Assembly: GCF_001422725.1 (NCBI RefSeq)
Contig: NZ_LMMA01000010.1
Location: 1-64,000 of the forward strand
DNA from: Flavobacterium sp. Leaf82
GTDB lineage: Bacteria; Bacteroidota; Bacteroidia; Flavobacteriales; Flavobacteriaceae
Reading direction: 5' to 3'
Length of the DNA stretch: 64,000 nucleotides
Positions 10,301 through 20,100 of this stretch are shown one piece after another (the stretch's first letter is position 1; each line of letters begins with the position of its first letter). Under the pieces are notes generated by a model that was given only the letters and a program-made list of their open reading frames with translations, had not been told where the DNA came from and ran no database searches. Both the position numbers and the translations under genes were made by a program.

Positions 10301-12191
10301 AAGAATAGCTGCATACGTTGTTTATGAAAAAGAAGAATTGCCTCATAATGAAATTATGACACATTTAAGGCAGTTTTTACCAAGCTATATGATTCCGTCA
10401 GTTTTGGTTAAAATTGATGAAGTTCCTTTTACTTCAAATGGAAAAATCAATTATAAAATATTACCTGAAATTACAAAGGATCACATAGTACAAAACGAAT
10501 ACAAAGAACCTGCAACTGATACTGAAAGAAAATTACAGGCAATCTGGCAGGAAGTTCTGGTACATGACAGAATAAGTATTACAGATAATTTTTTTGAATT
10601 AGGCGGACATAGTTTACTTGTTGCTCAGGTAATTAACAGCGCAAATAAAGTAATAGGCAAAAACATTTCATTCAAAAACTTTTTTTCAAATCCAACAATT
10701 GAAGAATTAGCTCTGATTATAGAACAGGATTCTGTTGACGTAATGGACCAGATAGCTGTTACTACAAACAAATTTATTGAGGGAGAGGCATGTTTATTAT
10801 CTAATAACCAAAAGCGTCTTTGGATTGTAAATCAGAATAATCAAATATCGAATGCCTATAATGTAACAACAGGCTTATTATTTGAAGGAAATTTTGATGT
10901 AGTTTGTTTTATTGAAGCTTATAAAAATATAATTCAGCGTCATGAAAGTTTTAGAACGCAGTTTATTTTTAATGAAAACGAACCTGTACAATATGTTCTC
11001 GAAAACGTTAATGCAAATGTAGAAATTGAGAGATATGATTTTCTTTTATCTGAGGACGAGCTTGTTGAGAAAATAAATTTCGAAAACAAATTTATTTTTG
11101 ATATAAGATCAGCACCTCTTTCAAAACTGAAAATAATAAAAATGCAGGATAATAATCATTTTGTTATTATTTCTATGCACCATTTAATCAGTGATGGCTG
11201 GTCTATGGATTTATTAATTGAGGAATGGATTGAAACTTATAGTGCATTAATAGAAAACAGAACTCCGTATTTACCAGAACAGCATTTTACTTATAGAGAT
11301 TTTTCGATATGGCAGCACAAATATCTTGAAAGTACAAAATACAAGGAAACTGTTTCGTATTGGAAAAACAGACTAAATAAGGAGATTTCATATTTGTACT
11401 TATCCAAAAATAATGCAGATGAGAAAAATCCGGTAAATGATGAAGCAGGGTTAGTTTCGTTTCAAATTGACAATTTTGTATATCAAGGTTTAAGAGAAAT
11501 AGCAGGCGAATATAAAGTATCGATGTTTTCATTGCTGCTAACCGGTTTTAGTGTTTTATTATATCATGTTACAAATCAAAACGATATAATATTAGGCACT
11601 TCTACAGCTGGCAGAACAAGAAAAGAATTCGAATCTATTATTGGTTTTTTTATTAATACGCTGCCTATCAGGATTACGATCGAATCAACAGACCGTTTTA
11701 TTGACTTATTGCTGAAGTCAAACCAGGGAATTTTGCAGGATATTGATAATCAAGATATTTCATTAGATGAAATTATCAAAAATTCCAACACTTCAAACAA
11801 AGGTTCGGATGCATTATTTCAGGGGCGTTTTGTATTTAATGAAGATTCTAGGAGTTCAATTAATGCTGTTGAAAGGTTGAAAATTGATAAAATTGAACGA
11901 ATTGAGGTTACGGAGCTAGATGCAAAATTCAATTTTAGTTTGATAATTACAGCTGCCCACAATTCTATTTCCGGATCTTTTGAATATAAAAAGCAACTTT
12001 ATGATAAAGATTATATCGAATTACTTATCGATAATTACAATGTTTTATTGCGTAAAATAATAACAGATTATAAACAGGAAGTTTCTTCATTGAATTTATT
12101 TACAGATAGTTATTCTAAATATTTAAAAAATAAAAATAAAAACAATACTAATAAGGTATTTGAAAACTTTATGAATTTTAGTAAAAAATAA
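7392..12191 (+). CDS. NRPS, TubC-docking-C-A(Asp)-T-C
   Basis: 1599 aa. Residues 1-55 form a TubC-type N-terminal docking domain, so this protein accepts a chain from a partner synthetase. C domain 1 covers about 70-500 (HHIISDG from residue 205). The adenylation domain covers about 540-1030; its A4 region is TDLGNT rather than FDxxxx, and the pocket reads D-L-T-K-V-G-H-I-G-K, a textbook aspartate code. The carrier serine is 1074 (LGGHS). A second C domain ends the protein (about 1120-1575, HHLISDG from residue 1263) with no adenylation domain after it. The next synthetase begins with a C-like domain lacking the catalytic histidines, so this terminal C domain probably does that module's condensation in trans. 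The next gene encodes a likely Asp beta-hydroxylase whose substrate may be the aspartyl group on this carrier. Confidence 0.95.
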   Translation: MQALLRKLNELNIKIDLVDEKLDIQAPKGVMSSDLLEEIKLHKNSLVAFIKLHKAKNEAYVFIPQVQLQDSYILSSSQSRLWLLSQFEDGNAAYNMPGVFELKGKIDIFSLQNAFNQLIARHESLRTVFKRDQTGEVRQFILQADAHKFKLQFEDISTKKDVFGRLENTIREESEYAFNLSEDSLLRAKLVQISEDTYLFIFVMHHIISDGHSAEIMTNELFALYDSISQKYQNQLPALSLQYKDYAAWQQAILKNDGLAIHKSYWIKQFEGDLPILDLPSFQSRPVIKTYNGKSVSRILNDTLSKNFNTLCQSESATLFMGLLAVVKIIFFKYTNQTDIVVGSPIKGRENSDLQNQIGFYINTLALRTQFDEKDSFENLLKNIKKVTLDGYEHQIYPFDELVENLSIKRDVGRNPLFDVMVTLNDRKNTKEKLQSINGLSIQEYKIEESAFSKFDLSFTFNERNDGLELILTYNTDIYADEFCSRILDHFQVLLFSITAAPNAAINTLNYLTALEKQQLITGFNTSKTDYPKDKTLIDLFEAQAENKPKNIAIAFEDTKLSYAELHQKANNLTHYLKAQGAEANSNIILCFDSHLEMAIIGLLAILKLGAVYVPVDPDFPLERIQYIIQDSNAKFIITNSIDNPLNEDSTVRSILLDKEGLDYNPESVKNNTVQSSNAYLIYTSGSTGSPKGVVVNHQNIIDYLFGLSEKIRIEDNKSFAIMSTIATDLGNTVLFSSLVFGGTIHLFSKNTLRDIIHIQQYFSANEIDCIKIVPSYWKSLQINCEEMSPKKMIVFGGEELTIDIVRKINSENPKLKIINHYGPTETTIGKLIHEVDPNYNYSRIPIGKAFSNTQTYVVDSNLNLCATGIKGELLIGGDGVSNGYWNNTVLSQEKFITDTFLNNGGKLYKTGDLVILQKDGTIEFKGRIDHQVKILGHRIELSEIEKILNKFKSVKSSIATVWQTENERKRIAAYVVYEKEELPHNEIMTHLRQFLPSYMIPSVLVKIDEVPFTSNGKINYKILPEITKDHIVQNEYKEPATDTERKLQAIWQEVLVHDRISITDNFFELGGHSLLVAQVINSANKVIGKNISFKNFFSNPTIEELALIIEQDSVDVMDQIAVTTNKFIEGEACLLSNNQKRLWIVNQNNQISNAYNVTTGLLFEGNFDVVCFIEAYKNIIQRHESFRTQFIFNENEPVQYVLENVNANVEIERYDFLLSEDELVEKINFENKFIFDIRSAPLSKLKIIKMQDNNHFVIISMHHLISDGWSMDLLIEEWIETYSALIENRTPYLPEQHFTYRDFSIWQHKYLESTKYKETVSYWKNRLNKEISYLYLSKNNADEKNPVNDEAGLVSFQIDNFVYQGLREIAGEYKVSMFSLLLTGFSVLLYHVTNQNDIILGTSTAGRTRKEFESIIGFFINTLPIRITIESTDRFIDLLLKSNQGILQDIDNQDISLDEIIKNSNTSNKGSDALFQGRFVFNEDSRSSINAVERLKIDKIERIEVTELDAKFNFSLIITAAHNSISGSFEYKKQLYDKDYIELLIDNYNVLLRKIITDYKQEVSSLNLFTDSYSKYLKNKNKNNTNKVFENFMNFSKK

Positions 12192-12256
12192 TTAAAAAAC
12201 ATATATAAAATTTTGTTTTCAAAATCAAAAAATACCAAGCCTAAATAAAACTTATT

Positions 12257-14158
12257 ATGAGAAATAATTTTCAGGATTTATTAAAATCAAAACCAAGAAA
12301 TTTAAATTCAGTTCAAAATGCACCTGATGATGTAAACTTGGATATTATAGGTAATGAATTTACAAAAATTAGAGTAATTAGCCCAAATGACAGTAGATTG
12401 AATCTAAAAGAATGGATTCAGAACAATACTGATTTTGTCAACTCACTTTTTGAAAAAGACAGGATTTTGTTATTTAAAGGTTTCAAAGGTTTTTCGCAAA
12501 AAACAGATTTATCAGAGGTTGTTGATCTGACCTCAAAAGGTACGGCATTAACTTACACAGAACCTTCTACACCACGAACGAAAGTAAACGACCAGATATA
12601 TACTTCGACAGAATATCCTAAAGAGCAAAGAATAGCGCAGCATAATGAACATTCTTATTCTGATTTCTGGCCTAAAAAAGTATTTTTTTACTGTGAAAAA
12701 CCGTCCAGAATAGGAGGTCATACACCCATTGCAGACAGTCGTTCTGTATATCAATTAATTCCGCAGGAAATCACAAAAAAATTCGAATCAAGGGGCGGCG
12801 TTATGTACGTTAGGAATTTTAGTGATGAAATGGATATTAACTGGCCCACTTTTTTTGATACCACAGATAAAAGTAAAGTCGAGGAATACTGCAAAAAAAA
12901 GAATATAAAATTGCAATGGGGAGAAGATAATAAGCTTCGAATTTTTCAAATTTCCCAAGCCATATTACATGATAAAGAAAAGAACGTTAAAAACTGGTTT
13001 AATCAGGCGCACTTGTTTCATTATTCAAACTTAAGCGAGGAAATTTCAGAATATCTGATTCAGACTTACGGTGTTGAGCATTTACCAAGAAATACATATT
13101 ATGCTGATGGATCTGAAATTGAAGTTGACGATTTAAATGAAATTCGTAAAGCTTATGAAAAAGCGATGTTTCGATTTGATTGGGAAGAGGGAGATTTGGT
13201 TGTTATCGATAATGTGCATTTTACGCATGGACGTGATTCGTACGATGGCGACAGAAGCATATTGGTAGCCATGTCTGAAGAAGATTCGATTGAAAATTAT
13301 TTAGAAAAAAATCAGGAAAATAATACCAGAGATGCTAAAGCAGCTCCTACAACCAAAAGTGTAAATACAACCAGAAAAAATACGGGGGAGTTCTTTTTTA
13401 AAGATCCTGTTTTTGAGAATAGTACTGAAATGTTAAAATATAAACTGGCTCTTTCATGCCGATTATTAAGGCTTTTGGATCTTGACGAAGGCAGTATAAG
13501 CGGACATGTGAGCATGAGGGTTCCGGGTGCTGAGAATTTGTTTTGGGTTAATCCGTTTGGAGTATTATTTGAACACGTTACGCCCGATAATTTAATATTA
13601 GTAAATGAAAGCGGGGATATTATCGAAGGTGATTATCCTATTAATGTGGCTGGTTTTTGTATTCATTCAACGATACATAAAATGTATCCGGAAGTTAATT
13701 GCGTTGTTCACACGCATTCTCCTTGGGGAACTTTGTTTTCGGCTTTTCAGGATCCTAAAGTATTACCGATAGATCAGAATAGCTGTATGTTTTTTGAGAA
13801 TCATATCGTGTTTGATCAGTTTGAAGGTCCTGTAAATAGTTTAGAAAGCGCAGACAATCTGGCTAAAGCCCTTAACGGTAATAACGTAGCTATTTTATCT
13901 AATCACGGAAGTATTACTTGCGGAGAAGACATAGAAACTGCTTTGATGTATACAGTTTGTCTGGAAAGAGCCATGAGATTAAATTTTAAGGCAAAATCTT
14001 TTAAAGACGAATTAAAACTGGTAGAACCGGAAATTGCCAGAAAAACAAAAGAATGGATTTCTAATCCTCTGGGATTTAAAATTGAGTTTGATGCACTGGC
14101 TAAAAAAGCAGAACAATTTTACCCGGATCTTTTAAAATATTACCCTAAAAATAAATAG
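12257..14158 (+). CDS. TauD/TfdA-type dioxygenase fused to class II aldolase/adducin domain
   Basis: 633 aa with two enzymes in one chain. The N-terminal part (about 1-345) is an Fe(II)/2-oxoglutarate oxygenase of the TauD/TfdA family. It has H129-N-E131 (HxE in place of HxD), a GGHTPIADSR segment and the distal H324-G-R326. It resembles SyrP-type enzymes that beta-hydroxylate aspartate bound to a carrier domain. After a Thr/Asn/Lys-rich linker (about 350-380), the C-terminal part (about 385-610) is a class II aldolase/adducin domain with zinc-ligand motif H485-T-H487 and H550 in SNHGS. It lies between two Asp-loading synthetases, which fits hydroxylation of one or both Asp residues. What the aldolase half does is unknown; retro-aldol cleavage of a beta-hydroxy acid or a structural role are both possible. 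Each domain call is strong; the combined function is inferred. Confidence 0.85.
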   Translation: MRNNFQDLLKSKPRNLNSVQNAPDDVNLDIIGNEFTKIRVISPNDSRLNLKEWIQNNTDFVNSLFEKDRILLFKGFKGFSQKTDLSEVVDLTSKGTALTYTEPSTPRTKVNDQIYTSTEYPKEQRIAQHNEHSYSDFWPKKVFFYCEKPSRIGGHTPIADSRSVYQLIPQEITKKFESRGGVMYVRNFSDEMDINWPTFFDTTDKSKVEEYCKKKNIKLQWGEDNKLRIFQISQAILHDKEKNVKNWFNQAHLFHYSNLSEEISEYLIQTYGVEHLPRNTYYADGSEIEVDDLNEIRKAYEKAMFRFDWEEGDLVVIDNVHFTHGRDSYDGDRSILVAMSEEDSIENYLEKNQENNTRDAKAAPTTKSVNTTRKNTGEFFFKDPVFENSTEMLKYKLALSCRLLRLLDLDEGSISGHVSMRVPGAENLFWVNPFGVLFEHVTPDNLILVNESGDIIEGDYPINVAGFCIHSTIHKMYPEVNCVVHTHSPWGTLFSAFQDPKVLPIDQNSCMFFENHIVFDQFEGPVNSLESADNLAKALNGNNVAILSNHGSITCGEDIETALMYTVCLERAMRLNFKAKSFKDELKLVEPEIARKTKEWISNPLGFKIEFDALAKKAEQFYPDLLKYYPKNK

Positions 14159-14162
14159 CATT

Positions 14163-17100
14163 ATGTCTTTAGAAAAAAATAGTTATTATAGCTTATCTCC
14201 GCAACAAAACTTTATTTATTTTAATAGTTTAAAATGTTTCGATACAACAAACAGAATTGTATTGGAAATTAAAAACAGTAGCTTAAATAATTTTATTGAA
14301 AGCATCAGTTCTATTGTGAAAAATGAGGTTGTTCTTAAAATGGATCTTACCTTTTTGGATGCGAACAATTCTCCTTGTATAAAACTTAATGAAAATGCCC
14401 AGTTTACAATAAAACAAGAAACAGATGAATTAACCAAAATTGAACAGGAATATGATTTATCTTCTGAAAAAATCAATCTTAAAGTCTATATACAGCAAAT
14501 AGATGAAAATGTATCTGAGATAGTTTTAGAATCTTCTGCTTTTTATTCCGATATATGGAGTTTGTTATTACTTGCAGATAAGACCATGAATAATATCAAA
14601 GGGAATACTGAAGAAGAATCCCCTATTGATTATTTGCAGTTCTCAGAGTGGAAAAACCAATTATTAATATCTGACGATGCCGGAGAAAGCATAAGCTATT
14701 GGAGTAATAAAATTAAAAACAGCAAAAAACTAAAGAATAATTTTGAATTTAATTCTGAAAGTACTTCTGTTTCAAAAGTTTATGATGTTGTTAATCCAGA
14801 TTTAATTGCAAAGCTAAATTCAGGTTCAGTTAACAAAGAGTTGTGTCTTTTGTCTGCGTGGTATTTAATGTTATCACGTTTATCTTCAGATAAAGACGAA
14901 CCAGGTACTATAGGATATATTCATAACGGAAGAAGTTTTGAACAGCTGTTCAATAATATGGGAGCATTTTCATTTGAAGTTCCTTTTCAAATTGATTATA
15001 AGGATAATAACCCGTCAATTTCTGAATATTTAAATAGTGTAGAAAATGAATTAAATCTTATAAATACACACAAAGAATATCTACAAATAGACAAAGATTA
15101 TTATGCTTATAGTGCAGATGTGCTTTCATATCAGTTTGAATATATCGATCACGAACTTTTTTGTAAGTCAGACGAAATCGAGTTAAAAGAAGTTTCTGTT
15201 TTTGATCAGCCTTTAAAACTCAGAATGCAGATTCATAATAGTGGTGATACTATTAAGACGATTTTGTTTTTTAATGAAAAATCATTTCAACAAGATGAAG
15301 CAGCTTACTTATTGCAATTATGGATGGGGTATTGCGAACAAATTATTGATAATCTAAAAGCTGGGAAAATAAATGATATATTTTATAGCAAACAGGTTGA
15401 ATTATCAAATAAAATAGTTGTTGACGAAAACTCTGTATTAGATTTATTTGAGGCTCAAGTTAAAAATAATCCTGATAAATATGCCGTTGTAGATAGTTTA
15501 AATTCAATTACCTACAAAGAATTAGACAAACAGTCGACTTTGCTTGCCGCTTATTTGTCAGGAAAAGGCGTTGATAAAAATTCTAAAATTGGTATTTTAA
15601 ATGATTCAGATCATCATTTAATGGTGGCAATGCTTTCTGTTTTAAAACTGGGAGCAGCTTATATTCCAATTGATCCTAATGATAGCAGGATCAGAATAAA
15701 TCACATTGTTTTAGATTCAGGTACAAAGTTTATAATCAGTAAAAGCAAATTCAATTATTTATTTGCAGATATTAAAAATTGCATTCCTGTTTTTCTGGAT
15801 GAAATCGTTATTGATGATACTTTGCAAAATAATAATTTTCAAAAAAGAGTACCACACGATATCAGTTATATCATCTACACATCTGGTACAACAGGTAAAT
15901 CTAAGGGAGTTTGTATTAAAGACAGTTCATTGGTAAACTATGTGAAATGGCTTCGTGACGATCTTAAGATCAGTGAAAAAGATTCTTCTGTATTATTGTC
16001 TTCCTATGCTTTCGATCTTGGTTATACAACCATTTGGGGAACCATATTGTTAGGTGGTACATTGCATTTTGTAGACAGAGAACTAATTTATCAAACAGAT
16101 GTAATCATAGATTATATTTTAGATAATGGCATCACTTATATAAAAACTACACCATCTTATTTTAATGTTTTAAATAATTCTTATAATCTTTCAAAGATTA
16201 CAGACTCAAATCTTAGTTTGGTATTATTGGGCGGCGAAAAAATAAATGCCAGAGATGTTGTTTCTTTTAGCAATACCAAACCCGGAGTTCAATTTGTAAA
16301 TCATTATGGTCCAACAGAAACGACTATTGGCTGTATCGCGCATAAAATTGATATAACAAAAATAGACAGCTATAAAGAAAGACCGGTTATTGGTAAACCG
16401 CTGACAAACAATTTTGCTGTCATTTTAAACAGTGAAGGTGTAGAAGCTGAATTTGGTGTAACGGGAGAAATTTATATTGGTGGATCCGGATTAGCTTATG
16501 GTTACCTTAATCAGCCGGAATTAACCAGTACAAAATTTACAGAACATGCTATGTACGGAAGAATTTATGCTACAGGCGATTTAGGAATTAAATTTTTAAA
16601 TGATGAGATACTATTCTTAGGAAGAAATGATAATCAGGTTAAAATTCGTGGATACAGAGTTGAATTAGATGAAATAAAAAGTGTACTGGAAAGTATACAA
16701 CAGTTTGATCATACGATAATTACAACTACAAAAGAAAGCAGTGATGTCGAGATTATGGCATACGTAGTTTCTAAAGACACTATAGACGAAGCGGTCCTGA
16801 AAAAACAACTCGAAGATCGTTTGCCAAACTATATGATTCCGTCGGCAATTATTCAGCTGGATAAAATTCCGATGACTAATAATAATAAAATCGATTACAA
16901 AAAATTACCATTAAAAAGTGTCGTGCAAGATTATTCAGATGCTTCTTGCAGTCCAACAGAAGCGAAAGTAATTTCTTTATGGAAAGAAATTCTGCAAACC
17001 GAAAAAGTAGGTTTGCATGATGACTTTTTTGCTTTGGGAGGTCATAGTTTAAAAGGAATTCAATTTTTAAACAGAGTTCATAAAGAATTCCATATTCGAC

Positions 17101-20100
17101 TAAGTCTGAAAGAAATATATGAATTTCCAACTCCAAAAGAATTTGCAACACTTTTAAAAATTGAAAATGAAATTGGTTTTGACGAAATAGAACTTGTTCA
17201 GATTCAGGAAAACTATCATGTTTCTAATGCTCAAAAAAGATTTTGGTTAACCTCGCAACGAAAAGAAAGCAGAAATTTATACAATGTTCCGTTGCGATTT
17301 AAAATTACCGGACCACTTGATACTAATATACTTGAAAATGCATTTTTAAAAATAATCGAAAGACATGAATCGCTTCGTACAGTATTTAAGTTTAAAAATG
17401 GAGAACTAAAACAATATATTTTAAGCCCTGAACAATTAAATTTTGATATTGAAGTATTAAAAAATATCGGCGATATTGATGCTGTTATTAACGAAGAAAA
17501 CATAAAACATTTTGATTTAGAGAATGAGATTGGTATAAGAGCAAAACTTCTTGAACTTAATAATCAAGAACATATAATGCTTTTAACCTTGCACCATATT
17601 GTAAGTGACGGATGGTCGAGAGAAATTATAAACCGTGAAATCCCTGTTTTCTACAATGCAATTCTAAACAATAGAGAGCATAATCTGCCTGCATTGAAAA
17701 TACAATACAAAGATTTTGTTTACTGGCATGAAAAAAATTGTGAAAAGCAGGAGCCATTTTGGCAAAACTTCTTTGATAACGATATACAGCCTTTAGATTT
17801 TCCTTTGGATTTTGCCAGAATTAATAAGATAACTTATGAGGGTAATAGCATTCATAAAGTCCTAAAAGGAGAAAAATTAAATAAGCTGAGAACAAATCTG
17901 GAACTCTTAAATATCAATGTAAATGATTATTTTATTGGAATTTATGGATTGTTGATCAGTTTTTATGCCAAGCAAGATGAATTTATTATAGGAACAATTG
18001 TTTCAGGAAGAAATCATGTTGATATAGAAAATCTGATAGGTGTATTTATAAATTACTTACCACTAAAAATTAAGGCTAACTCAAATTCTACATTAAAAGA
18101 ATATTTGGAGGAGTTACATGATAATATTCTTAAAGGGTATGATAATCAGGATTATCCTTTTGATTTAATGGTCGAAAATTTCTACAAACATTCTAATTTG
18201 TACAGAAATCCAATTTTTGATACCATGATTATCTTTCATAACGATGAAAATAATGCTTCAAAAGTGATGCTATCAGATGATGTGGAAATAGAAGGATATA
18301 ATAATGATTTAGACAGGGATGTTTCTAAGTTAGATTTTAAAGTGGACATCACGACGAAACAGGATGAAATTATTATTCATGGAGAATATAATAAAGCTTT
18401 GTTTACAAGTGAAACCATGAATCTGTTTATGGAACAATTTGAAAATTTACTGGTTGATATAAACGATAAGCATGATTTTACTTTACAGGATATTGGTCAA
18501 AATATTATTGTAAATGAACCAAAAATATTTGCAAATGATGATTCAGTTACAGAGAAATCCAATTTGATATCTGAGGTTGAAAATGCTTCAAAAGAAACCA
18601 CAATTAAAATCATTTCCTCTTTTGTAATCGAACCTGTAAAGCAATCGTTACATTACTTTTTTGATGAATTTAATATTGATGCTACCGTCGAATTTGGCGA
18701 TTATAATCAGGTATTTCAGGAGCTTACTTCGCTTAATTCAATTAAGGATAAAAGCATTTTAATCTGTAACAGATTTGAAGATTATTTGAACAGCAGTATT
18801 TCGGTAGAAGAAAATATAGAATCATTACAGCATTTAAAAAATAATTTCATCGAAATATTAAAGAATACACCAATTTCTAATGTTAAAATCATTGGTATAT
18901 TTCCTTGCGATAATCATTTAATAACAGACATTGAAATAAAATCTTTAATTGATACGCTGAACAATGAAATGATAAGTGAATTAAAATCTATTACTAATGT
19001 TTATTGTATTGATTTTAGAAATATTGAGCAAAGTTTTCCAGACATACAAATTTTTGATAATTACAGGTATTCACTTGGATTTATACCATTTACAGATGAG
19101 TTCTTTTATGGAATGTCTTTCCAGATAAGCAGATTTTTCCTTGCTCTAAAAAACAGAATACCTTCAAAAGTTATCGCATTAGATTGTGACAATACTTTAT
19201 GGAAAGGCGTTTGTGGTGAATCAGAAACAGAAGATTTAGTTATTTCTGATGGAATGAGTAAATTTCAGGAGTTCCTGGTTCAAAAACACAATGAAGGCTT
19301 TTTGATTGTTTTAGTAAGTAAAAACAATGAAGAAGATGTATTTAGGGTTTTTGAAAACCATCCCGATATGATCTTAAGAAAAGAACATTTGGTGGCGTGG
19401 AGAATAAACTGGAAAAACAAAAGCGATAATATCGTTGAACTTGCCGCAGATCTTAGTTTAAATATAAATAGTTTTATTTTTATTGATGACAATCCTTGGG
19501 AATGTCAGCAAATGATGATTGCCGCTCCGGAAGTTATTACGCTGTTGTTACCTGAAAAAGAGGATAATATTATTAATTTTTTAAGCAGGGTAACTGCTTT
19601 TGATAAAATTGATTTGTCTGCGGAAGATTTTGAAAGAAATCAAATGTATAAAACAAACCTGGTTAGGGAAGAGTTGAGTAAAACAGTTCCTCTAGAGGAT
19701 TTTTTAAACGGATTAGATATTAAAGTTAGTTTTAATCTATTAAAAGAAAGCGAAATTGACAGAGTTTTTCAATTGATAAACAGAACAAACCAGTTTATTC
19801 TAAACGATCAGAGAAAAACACTTGACAAAGTACTAGAATGCTATTTGGCAAAAAACTGTTATGTAATACAGGTTACAGATAAGTTTGGACGTTACGGACT
19901 TACTGGAGTTGTTATTTTTAATAAAGAGAATAATGTTTTAAATATTGAGACTCTAAGCTTAAGCTGTAGAATTTTAGGTAAAAAAATAGAATTTGCTATA
20001 ATAGATTGCCTGAAAAAATTAAGCGCAGAATTTAATCTTGGTGAAATATACCTGAACTACAAAGAGACAGAACGAAATAAATCTTTTCATGAATTTATAG

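Noticed and set aside
1..14158. Product as a classical hydroxamate siderophore
   Set aside because: There is an Orn module and a probable Asp hydroxylase, but no ornithine N-hydroxylase, formyl- or acetyltransferase is present, and the sulfation and Cys-thioesterase genes point elsewhere. Kept only as a minor alternative.
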